The position numbers were made by a program, and so were the translations under genes. From JAXHTH01 sp034211115 (GTDB lineage: Bacteria > Planctomycetota > Phycisphaerae > Phycisphaerales > SM1A02): 14,539 bases of DNA. Below, piece after piece: positions 1 through 6,439 of this stretch (position 1 is its first letter; each line of letters starts with the position of its first letter). The notes beneath the pieces were generated by a model, which saw nothing but the letters and a program-made list of their open reading frames with translations, had not been told where the DNA came from and did no database searches. The stretch lies in the NCBI GenBank assembly GCA_034211115.1, contig JAXHTH010000208.1, positions 1 through 14,539 on the forward strand. Reading direction: 5' to 3'.

Positions 1-179
1 CGGGCCCATCGAACCCAGCACGCCATGCGGGCGGCGAAAACGGACCTGGTCCGCTTTCGCCTGGTCGATTCTCGCCGCGCTCTCGGGGCGTTTGGGCGCG
101 TGCGGTGGTGAGGGGAAGGTCGGTGAGCTAAGCTGGGCCGGGCCGGCCGGCTTCGGCCGGCGAAAGGACGTTCTGCGCG
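1..179. other. Left-edge non-coding or partial-gene stretch
   Basis: No gene can be assigned here. On the plus strand a frame is open from base 1 to a TGA at 109-111, which could be the last ~36 codons of a gene cut by the window edge, but its codon use does not stand out from the second frame, which is also open. On the minus strand an ATG at 24-26 would start a gene running off the left edge with only 8 codons visible. The stretch just before the gene at 180 holds a UUCG hairpin, listed separately. Confidence 0.3.
146..161 (+). promoter_or_regulatory. cUUCGg tetraloop hairpin ahead of the kinase ribosome binding site
   Basis: GCCGGC (146-151), loop TTCG (152-155) and GCCGGC (156-161) form a perfect 6-bp GC stem closed by a C(UUCG)G tetraloop, one of the most stable RNA hairpins known. 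It ends only a base or two before the purine-rich AAAGGA (163-167), the likely Shine-Dalgarno site of the gene at 180. It could be the tail of an upstream terminator, although no T-run follows, or a leader hairpin that affects ribosome access. The hairpin is seen in the sequence; the role is inferred. Confidence 0.45.
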
Positions 180-1301
180 ATGGCTTCGCCCCCCACGCTT
201 CCACCCACGCCGCCCGCGCCGCATCTGGGGCCGGTGGTGGATGACCGGCGCGCGGAGGGCGCGCGGTTCGCCGCCCCGGAGCTGGGGATCGTCCTCAGCC
301 ATTACGACCTGGGGGTGATCCGGCGGATCCGGGAGTTCCGCCGGGGCTCGCGCCGCGCCCCCAAGCTGCGGATCGTCGCCGCCGGGGGCGACTTCCTGCT
401 CAAGCGCCGCGCGCCGGGACGGGACGATCCGAATCGCGTCGCCTTCGCCCACGAACTCCAACTCCACCTGGGCGATCACGGCTATCCCGTCGCCGGGCTG
501 GTGGGCACGCGGACGGACAACAACTCGATGCTTCAACTCGGGCAGCGGATCTATGAGATGTTCCGTTACGTGCGCGGGGTGCGCGACGACGGCTCGTCGG
601 GCGCGGCCGAGCAGGCCGGGCTCGCCCTCGGCCAGCTCCATCGATTGCTGGAGCGTTACGAGCCGGGTTACGCGCCGCCCACGGGCTCCTATCACGCCGC
701 GACCGGCCTGCACGCCGCGCTGGGACAGATTCCGCAGATGGTCGCCGCCGTCGAACCGGAGCAGGGTCGAACCGAACTCGAGGAACGCTGCGCGGCGCTG
801 GAGGCGACCTACCGCGACGCCGCGGATCGCGCCGACGCGGCGGGAATCGGACAATGGCCGAAGCGGATCCTGCACGGCGACTGGCATCCGGGCAACCTGC
901 TCTTCCGCGACGGCAGGATCGCGGCGGTGCTCGACTTTGACTCGGCGCGCGTCGAGCCGCGGATGATCGATCTCGCCAATGCGGCGCTCCAGTTCTCGAT
1001 GAAGATGACCGACCCGGACGACCCGGAGCAGTGGCCGGAAGCGCTGAACGTGAAACGGATCCGATCGCTGTTGCAGGGTTACGACCATGCCGCGGAAACG
1101 CCGATCTCCGCGGACGAACGGCGGGCCCTGCCCTGGCTGATCCTCGAGGCCCTGATTCTGGAGAGCGTCGTGCCCATCGCGGCCACGGGACGATTCGGAC
1201 GCCTCAGCGGGGCCGCGTTCCTCCGAATGATCGAGGGGAAGACGGCCTGGCTCAAGCCCCGGGCCAACAAGCTCATCCAATACCTGGAGGAGCCGCGATG
1301 A
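180..1301 (+). CDS. APH-family phosphotransferase (homoserine kinase II / choline kinase-like)
   Basis: A 373-residue soluble kinase-fold protein expected to transfer the ATP gamma-phosphate to a small hydroxylated substrate. The APH signature is clear: LHGDWHPGN at 231-239 holds the catalytic-loop Asp (D234) and the metal-binding Asn (N239), and LDFDSA at 251-256 is the second metal site (D252/D254). K75 in LLKRR is the likely ATP lysine in the N-lobe. YEMFRYVRG at 125-133 followed by a helix with LGQLHRLL resembles the homoserine kinase type II/SrkA branch rather than classic antibiotic kinases. The first ~30 residues are Pro/Ala-rich and probably disordered. The start at 180 is supported by AAAGGA upstream. 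The stop overlaps the next start (ATGA at 1298-1301), so the two genes are probably translated together. The substrate cannot be read from sequence, and an aminoglycoside resistance role is not supported. Confidence 0.85.
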   Translation: MASPPTLPPTPPAPHLGPVVDDRRAEGARFAAPELGIVLSHYDLGVIRRIREFRRGSRRAPKLRIVAAGGDFLLKRRAPGRDDPNRVAFAHELQLHLGDHGYPVAGLVGTRTDNNSMLQLGQRIYEMFRYVRGVRDDGSSGAAEQAGLALGQLHRLLERYEPGYAPPTGSYHAATGLHAALGQIPQMVAAVEPEQGRTELEERCAALEATYRDAADRADAAGIGQWPKRILHGDWHPGNLLFRDGRIAAVLDFDSARVEPRMIDLANAALQFSMKMTDPDDPEQWPEALNVKRIRSLLQGYDHAAETPISADERRALPWLILEALILESVVPIAATGRFGRLSGAAFLRMIEGKTAWLKPRANKLIQYLEEPR

Positions 1302-2386
1302 GCGGGCATCGTCCCGGCCGCGAGCACCGGCGCCCCCGGCGCGTGCGCGTCCTCGCGCTCCTGTGTCCCGCGCTTCTGATCATCGACGCCGCCTGCGGGC
1401 AGGCCGACCCGCCAACCCCGACGCGGGCGATGGAGGTCCCGCCCAGGCTGCCCGCCGAAGACAAGCTGCGCGCGGTGCGCCTCGAGCCCGACCTGCGCCG
1501 ACTCGTCCGGGGTCTCGATGACGAGGCGTTCGGCATCCGGGAAGGCGCGCTGAACGCGCTGCGACGATCGCCGATCGAGCTCGATCAGATCTGCGCGCTG
1601 CTCGCGGGGAACGAGATCTCCGCCGAACAGCGCTGTCGCCTGCTCCTCCTGGTTCAGGAACGTCTGATGCGTTCACCGCGCGGCGCGCTGGGGATCAGCC
1701 TCGTGGCGCGATCCGACGAGCTCGGCGGGATCGAGGTGCTCGATCTTGTCGAGGGCATGCCCTCCCGACGCGTGCTGCGCATCGGTGATCGCATCACGCA
1801 CGTCGACGGCCGGCCCGTGCGCCGCGGCGACGACCTGATCATCCTCATCCAGGGCAGGCAGCCCGGCGAACAAACCCTGCTCACCGTCCTGCGCGAGAGG
1901 CGCGATGACCAGGGCCGCGTCGTCCGCGACGCGGACGGCGGCACCGCGGTTGACGAACTTCAGGTCACCGTCGAGCTGGGATCGGCGTCGGATCTGACGA
2001 GCCCGGACCCCGGCCTGCCCGTCCGTCCCGGGCCCGTCGCGGCGGCACGGGAGGCGGAGCTGAACGAGGCGATGCGGCGCTACGCCCCCCGCCCGATCCC
2101 GATCATGCTCCACCCCGACGCGACGGGGGCGGACTTCCTGGCCGGCCCTTCGTCCGGCGATGCGCTGCGCACCGTCGGCGATGCCCGCCGCGCGCTGAGA
2201 GAAACGCAGATCCAGACGCTGCTCATCGCCGATGGACGACTCCAGCGCGACGAGACGCTGATGCGGACGTGGCGCCGGCGACTGGAGGCCCTCGAAGCGC
2301 TGGCCGGCGACGAGGATCTCTCCAGGGCCGATCGCGCCGCGGTCCGGGCGATCGCCGATCGCTTCGCCGCGCTGATCGCCGAGTGA
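1298..2386 (+). CDS. Exported PDZ-domain protein
   Basis: This 362-residue protein begins at ATG 1298, inside the stop of the kinase gene, with GGAGGA at 1286-1291 as a good ribosome binding site. The frame is open further upstream (to about 1031), but that part is only the kinase gene read in another frame. The N-terminus is Arg-rich, followed by a hydrophobic stretch (about 17-33) ending near AACGQA, so export is likely. The Cys at 33 could suggest a lipoprotein, but Asp at -3 is not a normal lipobox. Residues about 129-228 form one PDZ domain: LGIS as the carboxylate-binding loop, GMPSRRVLRIGDRITHVDGRPV as the core, and a long charged insert (about 200-220) before the last strand. The C-terminal ~100 residues are helical and Arg/Glu-rich, with no protease triad. 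It is probably a periplasmic peptide-binding or scaffold protein; its partner is unknown. Coupling to a kinase is unexplained. Confidence 0.8.
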   Translation: MSGHRPGREHRRPRRVRVLALLCPALLIIDAACGQADPPTPTRAMEVPPRLPAEDKLRAVRLEPDLRRLVRGLDDEAFGIREGALNALRRSPIELDQICALLAGNEISAEQRCRLLLLVQERLMRSPRGALGISLVARSDELGGIEVLDLVEGMPSRRVLRIGDRITHVDGRPVRRGDDLIILIQGRQPGEQTLLTVLRERRDDQGRVVRDADGGTAVDELQVTVELGSASDLTSPDPGLPVRPGPVAAAREAELNEAMRRYAPRPIPIMLHPDATGADFLAGPSSGDALRTVGDARRALRETQIQTLLIADGRLQRDETLMRTWRRRLEALEALAGDEDLSRADRAAVRAIADRFAALIAE

Positions 2387-2421
2387 GGACTTCCGCCGCG
2401 CGCGCCCCGCAATGACATCAA

Positions 2422-2823
2422 TCAGGGCGTGAGCAGGATGACCAGGCCCGCGGCCAGACCGGCGAGCAGCACGAGGACGGTGACGGCGAAGGCGAGCCTG
2501 GCCAGCATCGGCATGCGATCGGGTCGGTGCAGGGGCAGGGTGTCGGCGCGCTCCCCGACGTCCACTTCCGCCCAGTCGATGTCGATGGAATCGGAAGCGT
2601 TCTCGCGGATGACGCGCCGGGCCTGTTCCACGTCGCCGCGGCGCACCTGGAGCGGCACGCCCCCCTTGCCCGGCACGAGCGAGAGGCCGAAGCCGGCGTA
2701 GGCGGAATCGAAGACGAACGCCTCGATCCCCGCATCCGCGAGCACCGCCGCCAGCGTGTGCGCCTCGAACGGCGTGTGCGCCCGGAGCAGTGTCGCCAGC
2801 TCGTCGGGATCGCGGTGGTTCAT
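2422..2823 (-). CDS. DUF2007-like protein with one C-terminal transmembrane helix
   Basis: A 133-residue protein. Residues about 10-75 fit the DUF2007 'putative signal-transducing' fold: TLLRAHTPFEAHTLAAVLADAG, then a strand, a Gly-rich turn, and VPLQVRRGDVEQARRVI. The motif 'vpLqVr..D.e.A..vi' is typical of that family. A charged linker (about 80-107) leads to a single hydrophobic helix at 108-131 that ends the protein, so the domain is probably held at the cytoplasmic side of the membrane. A TTG codon one residue earlier is possible, but ATG 2823 is chosen because its A is shared with the TGA of the upstream gene (TGATG), a strong sign of translational coupling to the DUF2314 protein. Function is unknown; no catalytic residues are visible. 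A second protein of the same layout lies at 5350-5706. Confidence 0.75.
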   Translation of the reverse strand: MNHRDPDELATLLRAHTPFEAHTLAAVLADAGIEAFVFDSAYAGFGLSLVPGKGGVPLQVRRGDVEQARRVIRENASDSIDIDWAEVDVGERADTLPLHRPDRMPMLARLAFAVTVLVLLAGLAAGLVILLTP

Positions 2824-4181
2824 CAAGAGGTGGCCCGCTGCTTCAGCTCATCGATGCCGCGCCACAGCGATGCGAGATCGTTGGGACCGAACGACCACTC
2901 GGCCGTCATCACCATCCAGTCGGAGATGTGCTCGCGCTCGATCCACACGCGATCGCCCTTGGACAATCGGCGGACGGCGAGGGGCTGGTTGACCAGCTCG
3001 CCTTCCGCGCGATCGGCGTCGAAGCTGCGGATCTCGAACCACAGGTGCTCGCGGCTGGTCTCGTCGTCATCCTCCTGGAATCCCGCCTTGATGCCGAAGA
3101 CGATGGGCGGCGATCCGTCTTCGCCGCGGGGGAGGTGATTGACGGTGGCGAACGCGGTGGCGAGCTGTCCCCAGGTGGCGCGGGCGAGCTTGGCCTGCCG
3201 CTCCGTGGCCCGCCGCGTCATGTACACCCCCGCCTCGTCGCGCATGAGCATTTCCGTCACCCGCCTCGGCCAGAGGCACGAATCGCCGACATGCGCCCGC
3301 TCGGGCACGGCGCAGATCACCGCCCGCGCGCCGAGATGCGCGTTGTCGCCGTTCTCGGTGCGCTCGCTCATCCCGCCCGGCATGTCGTCCTCCAGACGCG
3401 GCACGATGGTCTGCCAGGGTTGGAGGGCCACCCGCAGGTTGGTCCCGATCTCCATCGGCGCGCCCGGCTCGGGGGGCCGGCGCTCGAGAAGGAGAGCGGC
3501 GATGTCGTTCATCAGCTCCGCCGCGGGATCCGCATACGCCAGCGGCACCCCCAGCATCTCCAGCTCCGGCACGCCGCACCGCCACAATCCGTGCGTGTGC
3601 AGCCAGACCATGTCATCCTCCGCCGCGCCACCCGCGGCCCGCTGCACCGACTGCACGATCCACAGCACTTCCGCAGGCGGCTCGACATCATCGGAGGCGA
3701 ACACCTCGTCCAGCTCCCGACGCGTGTGCCAGCGCGTGGTGTTGACATCCAGCACGGCCGGCACGTCCGCGAACGCGCCGGCGATGAGCGTCATCAGGTT
3801 CAGGTAGTCGGTGAGCGGATCGTCCTCCGCCAGCAGCGTCTCGGCGCCGACGATCCAGCGACATGACCCGGCGTTGAGGACGGTGAGCTCTTCTTCGGAG
3901 ACCGGCTGGGCGCGCTCCGACCAGAACACGACGGGTGCGGCAAGAATGGGCAGCTTCGTCGCCACGCACCAGGCGATGTCCGCGTCATCCTGGGCCAGCT
4001 CCTCCAGCACGCACACCTTGCGCCCCAGGTAACTGGACAGGGCGGTGATGACTTCCGTCTTCGTGGGAGGCTGATGATCGCTCCACAACGCGAGCAGATT
4101 CGTCGGCTCCTGCTCGGGCAGGCGCCAGGGATCGCCGCAGGGCGGCTCGCATTGACCGGACGGCTCGGAGGGGCTGTGCAT
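2823..4181 (-). CDS. DUF4026-like / DUF2314 two-part protein
   Basis: A 452-residue soluble protein of unknown function with no signal peptide or membrane helix. Residues 1-25 are Pro/Cys-rich and probably disordered. The central part (about 30-320) resembles DUF4026-type proteins: PLTDYLNLMTLIAGAF, a stretch on a Trp/His-containing strand (NTTRWHTRRELDEVF), and WLHTHGLWRCGVPELEMLGVP at 193-213, the most distinctive segment. Residues about 340-425 are a good match to DUF2314 (YegJ type): VFGIKAGF, an acidic loop, EHLWFEIRSFDADRAEGEL, then LSKGDRVWIEREHISDWMV. ATG 4181 has no clear Shine-Dalgarno sequence. Its stop overlaps the start of the DUF2007-like gene, so the two form an operon. No catalytic set can be named; the conserved HTHG is the best candidate for a functional site. 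The DUF2314 call is fairly sure, the DUF4026 call less so. Confidence 0.7.
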   Translation of the reverse strand: MHSPSEPSGQCEPPCGDPWRLPEQEPTNLLALWSDHQPPTKTEVITALSSYLGRKVCVLEELAQDDADIAWCVATKLPILAAPVVFWSERAQPVSEEELTVLNAGSCRWIVGAETLLAEDDPLTDYLNLMTLIAGAFADVPAVLDVNTTRWHTRRELDEVFASDDVEPPAEVLWIVQSVQRAAGGAAEDDMVWLHTHGLWRCGVPELEMLGVPLAYADPAAELMNDIAALLLERRPPEPGAPMEIGTNLRVALQPWQTIVPRLEDDMPGGMSERTENGDNAHLGARAVICAVPERAHVGDSCLWPRRVTEMLMRDEAGVYMTRRATERQAKLARATWGQLATAFATVNHLPRGEDGSPPIVFGIKAGFQEDDDETSREHLWFEIRSFDADRAEGELVNQPLAVRRLSKGDRVWIEREHISDWMVMTAEWSFGPNDLASLWRGIDELKQRATS

Positions 4182-4403
4182 CGAGCAAGTTTATGGACCG
4201 AGGGACGGCCCGGTCTCGTTTGCCCGGTGAAGTCATCCCCGCGGACCGGAGAACGGCCTGACCACGCCTTCCCGGCCCCCCCGGCGAGGTCGAGGCGGCC
4301 GCAAGCGAGGCGATCGGCTCAAGGTCCGCTCTCTCCCGGGCCGATGATCCTGCCGGATCGATCCGCCGCCCGCCCGCCGGGCCGTCCCCGCGAGGAGCAC
4401 AGC
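4182..4403. promoter_or_regulatory. Divergent intergenic region (222 bp)
   Basis: This is the gap between two divergent genes, so it should hold promoters for both. I cannot pick a convincing -35/-10 pair: it is GC-rich throughout. The notable element is a perfect 12-bp palindrome CGGATCGATCCG at 4354-4365, overlapped by a GATCC-TGCC-GGATC inverted repeat at 4346-4359, 39 bases before the start at 4404. GAGGAG at 4393-4398 is the ribosome binding site for the downstream gene. Confidence 0.4.
4354..4365. promoter_or_regulatory. 12-bp perfect palindrome, possible operator
   Basis: CGGATC followed by GATCCG is an exact palindrome. It shares bases with GATCC (4346-4350)/GGATC (4355-4359), so three GATCC-type half-sites lie within 20 bp. 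Such clustering upstream of a start codon is what a dimeric repressor site can look like, but GATC-containing words are common in this window, so chance is possible. Confidence 0.3.
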
Positions 4404-5285
4404 ATGTTCTTTCAAACGCTGTCGCGGAGCTGGGAGTTCGCGAAGATCAGCTATGGCATCATCTGGGACTTCAAGCAACTGCTGGTGTTTCCGCTCGCGT
4501 CGACGCTCGCCGCCGCCGCCGTGCTCGCCAGTTTCCTCCTTCCCCTCTGGGGCACCGGCACGCTCGAGGCGTGGCTGGAGTTCGTCTCCCGCGAGGAAGC
4601 CACGCAGGCCTCGACCGCCGACCAGGTCTGGATGTACATCACCCTCTTCCTGTTCTACTTCTGCAACTACTTCGTGATCACCTTCTTCAACACCGGCCTC
4701 GTCGCCTGCGCGATGAAGGTCATCGAGGGCGACGTGCCGTCCGTCGGGTACGGCATGTCGATGGCCGGCAGGCGACTGCCGCAGATCCTCGGCTGGGCGC
4801 TGGTGTCGGCGATCATCGGCGTGGTGCTGAAGGCGATCGAGAACGCCCATGAGAAGGCCGGGCGCATCGTCGCCGCCATCCTCGGCTCGGCCTGGACCGC
4901 CCTCACCTACTTCGTCGTGCCCGTGATCGTCATGGACGGCGCCGGGCCGGTCACCGCCATCCGGTCCTCGATCGGCACGCTGAAGCAGACCTGGGGCACC
5001 GCGCTCGTCGGGCAGTTCTCCCTCGGGTTCCTGTCGTTTCTCATCACGCTGCCGGTGATCCTCATCTGCATCGGCCTCGGGGCGTGGGCGGCGATGAGCG
5101 GATCGATCATGGGCCTGATCGCCGCGATCGTCGTCGGCGTCCTCCTCATCGTCATCGTCTCCGCCGTGAGCAGCGCCGCGGACACCGTCTTCAAGGCCCT
5201 CCTCTACAACTTCGCCACCGGCCGGTCGGTCCCGGCGAACATCGACACCGGCTCCTTCCGCGACGCGTTCGCACCGAAGCAGTGA
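4404..5285 (+). CDS. DUF6159-type multi-pass membrane protein
   Basis: A 293-residue integral membrane protein. ATG 4404 is chosen because GAGGAG (4393-4398) sits just upstream and the family's usual N-terminus follows: an amphipathic start (MFFQTLSRSWEFAKISYGII) and 'KQLLVFPLAS' leading into the first helix. Hydrophobic segments lie at about 26-48, 76-100, 129-146, 158-178, 203-226 and 233-257, giving about six helices. FFNTGLVACA at 94-103 and the amphipathic 'GAGPVTAIRSSIGTLKQTWG' after helix 4 match the DUF6159 pattern as I know it. The last ~25 residues are polar. The family has no known function; residue content gives no hint of a transported substrate. It stands alone between a minus-strand operon on its left and convergent minus-strand genes on its right. 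The family call is fairly sure. Confidence 0.75.
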   Translation: MFFQTLSRSWEFAKISYGIIWDFKQLLVFPLASTLAAAAVLASFLLPLWGTGTLEAWLEFVSREEATQASTADQVWMYITLFLFYFCNYFVITFFNTGLVACAMKVIEGDVPSVGYGMSMAGRRLPQILGWALVSAIIGVVLKAIENAHEKAGRIVAAILGSAWTALTYFVVPVIVMDGAGPVTAIRSSIGTLKQTWGTALVGQFSLGFLSFLITLPVILICIGLGAWAAMSGSIMGLIAAIVVGVLLIVIVSAVSSAADTVFKALLYNFATGRSVPANIDTGSFRDAFAPKQ

Positions 5286-5304
5286 TGCGCCTCATCGCCC
5301 GCAA

Positions 5305-5326
5305 CCCCGCCGCGCACGGCGCCGGG
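5305..5326. terminator. Possible hairpin between convergent genes
   Basis: CCCCGCCG (5305-5312), loop CGCA and CGGCG (5317-5321), then GGG after a two-base bulge, form a GC-rich hairpin 20 bp after the stop at 5285 and before the convergent stop at 5350. There is no T-run on either side, so this is a weak candidate for a shared terminator. Confidence 0.3.
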
Positions 5327-5349
5327 GGCGTGAGCGAGAGATAGGACAG

Positions 5350-5706
5350 CTAGAGCTCGATGATCCCCAGGATCGCGAGGGCGATGATGAGCCCCACCAC
5401 GACGCCGAGGAAGATGCGGTGCAGCCGACCCATCCGGCCGTGCCACGCCTCCAGGGCCGCGTCGAATTCCCGCTGCTCGTCGATGATCTCCTCGAGCACG
5501 CCGGCCAGGTCGGGCCAGTCGGCGGCGCGGGTCTCGACCACGTACCCCCCGCCCCAGTCCTCCTCGTCTTCGCCCACCGGCCGGGCGGTGGCGACGTTGC
5601 GAACCCGGACCTCGTACTCCATCGCCGCGATGGCCGTGGCGATCGTCCGGGCCTGAACCAGGTCCTCGCACCAGTGCAGATCGCGCCAGGCGGCCGGGTC
5701 GCTCAT
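5350..5706 (-). CDS. Small protein with DUF2007-like domain and C-terminal transmembrane helix
   Basis: A 118-residue protein. The start is set at ATG 5706 (MSDPAAWRDLHWCEDL); the frame stays open further upstream, but there it only covers the antisense of the ThpR gene and has Arg/Pro/Gly-rich composition. Residues about 8-62 could be a compact alpha/beta domain: DLHWCEDLVQARTIATAIAAMEYEVRVRN is a helix-strand unit like that of DUF2007 ('a..la..Le..gi.a.v'), followed by a very acidic loop (GEDEEDWGGG) and VVETRAADWPDLAGVLEEI. A helical charged linker leads to one membrane helix at about 98-117 that ends the protein. The layout mirrors the protein at 2422-2823, though similarity is by pattern only. 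It lies 74 bp downstream of the ThpR gene on the same strand. A TACACT box 9-14 bases before the ATG might be a -10 element. Function unknown. Confidence 0.65.
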   Translation of the reverse strand: MSDPAAWRDLHWCEDLVQARTIATAIAAMEYEVRVRNVATARPVGEDEEDWGGGYVVETRAADWPDLAGVLEEIIDEQREFDAALEAWHGRMGRLHRIFLGVVVGLIIALAILGIIEL

Positions 5707-5780
5707 CGTAGAGAAGTGTATGCCGCAAACGGCGGCGCCCAAAGCGGATTCCGGCCGCGCGGCCCCGTCGGATGATCCGA

Positions 5781-6344
5781 TCAGCCGCGGGGATCCTCCA
5801 GAGAAAAGGCCGCCACTTCGTGGTGTTTTGCCCCGTCCGGATGCAGCGTGCTTCGCATCAGCTTCAGCTCCCTCACGGGGAAGGCATCCAGGGCAAGCGG
5901 CTCGTCCAGGGGCTCGATCCGCGTCGGGGCGCGGAACCGGCACAGCGTCAGGTGCGGCAGGAACCGGTCACCGGGCCTGCTCCGAACGTTCTGCGCCAAC
6001 CGGGTGGCGAGGCGACGCTGCAATTCCAGCAGGGTCGACGGGGCGTCGGTCTCCGCCGCCACCAGCCGCGAACGGCCACGCTGCGGCAGCGTCATCAGCC
6101 GCAGGGGCGCCAGCTCGAACGCGGCCAGACCGGCCCGCGAGCGATCGACCGACTCGATCGTCGCATCCAGCTCCTTCACCGGCGTGTCGCCGATGAACTG
6201 GAGGGTCATGTGAAGCTGCTCGATGGGCGTGCGCCGATGAGCCGGCAGGTCCAGATCCTCAAGGGCCGCGAGCATCGCCCGGGCCGTCCCGGTCGGCGGA
6301 TACACCCCCACGAAGAGCCGCAGGTTGTTGCGCGGCTTCGACAT
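5781..6344 (-). CDS. thpR: RNA 2',3'-cyclic phosphodiesterase (2H phosphoesterase)
   Basis: A 187-residue cytoplasmic enzyme of the LigT/ThpR branch of the 2H phosphoesterases, which opens 2',3'-cyclic phosphate ends of RNA and, in reverse, can make 2'-5' RNA links. Both catalytic motifs are present: H45-M-T-L and H131-L-T-L, about 85 residues apart as expected. LRLFVGVYPP at 8-17 is the family's opening strand, LHMTLQFIGDT the typical sequence round the first His, and FLPHLTLCRF that round the second. The length fits the family. The start is ATG 6344; an in-frame ATG 19 codons earlier adds only an Arg-rich tail and intrudes into the short divergent promoter region. The gene diverges from an RNase Z-like hydrolase 95 bp away, and a small membrane protein lies downstream on the same strand. 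Biological substrate in bacteria is unsettled. Confidence 0.92.
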   Translation of the reverse strand: MSKPRNNLRLFVGVYPPTGTARAMLAALEDLDLPAHRRTPIEQLHMTLQFIGDTPVKELDATIESVDRSRAGLAAFELAPLRLMTLPQRGRSRLVAAETDAPSTLLELQRRLATRLAQNVRSRPGDRFLPHLTLCRFRAPTRIEPLDEPLALDAFPVRELKLMRSTLHPDGAKHHEVAAFSLEDPRG

Positions 6345-6439
6345 GGCCGGCTCATCATAGCGGGTCGTCCGGCCCCGCCCGCGCCGCCCCTGACGTACCA
6401 TGGTCCGGCCCCGCTGGGGCAGGAAACGCGAGGCGAAGC

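Noticed and set aside
180..1301. Antibiotic resistance kinase
   Set aside because: The APH motifs are shared by many metabolic kinases, the overall pattern is closer to homoserine kinase II types, and no mobile or resistance context is present.
1298..2386. Second HtrA-type protease
   Set aside because: There is a PDZ domain only; no His/Asp/Ser triad or GNSGG motif is found.
2790..3866. Plus-strand open frame (358 codons) opposite the DUF2314 gene
   Set aside because: It is His/Arg/Pro-rich with no motif; the minus-strand reading has the DUF2314 motif and a coupled downstream gene.
5707..5943. N-terminal extension of the small membrane protein at 5350
   Set aside because: The extra 79 residues are low complexity and overlap the 3' end of the ThpR gene in another frame; ATG 5706 starts the folded part.
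6368..6414. Direct repeat TCCGGCCCCGC (6368-6378 and 6404-6414) between thpR and the hydrolase
   Set aside because: Two 11-bp GC-only copies in a GC-rich spacer can easily be chance; no symmetry or placement supports a regulatory site.
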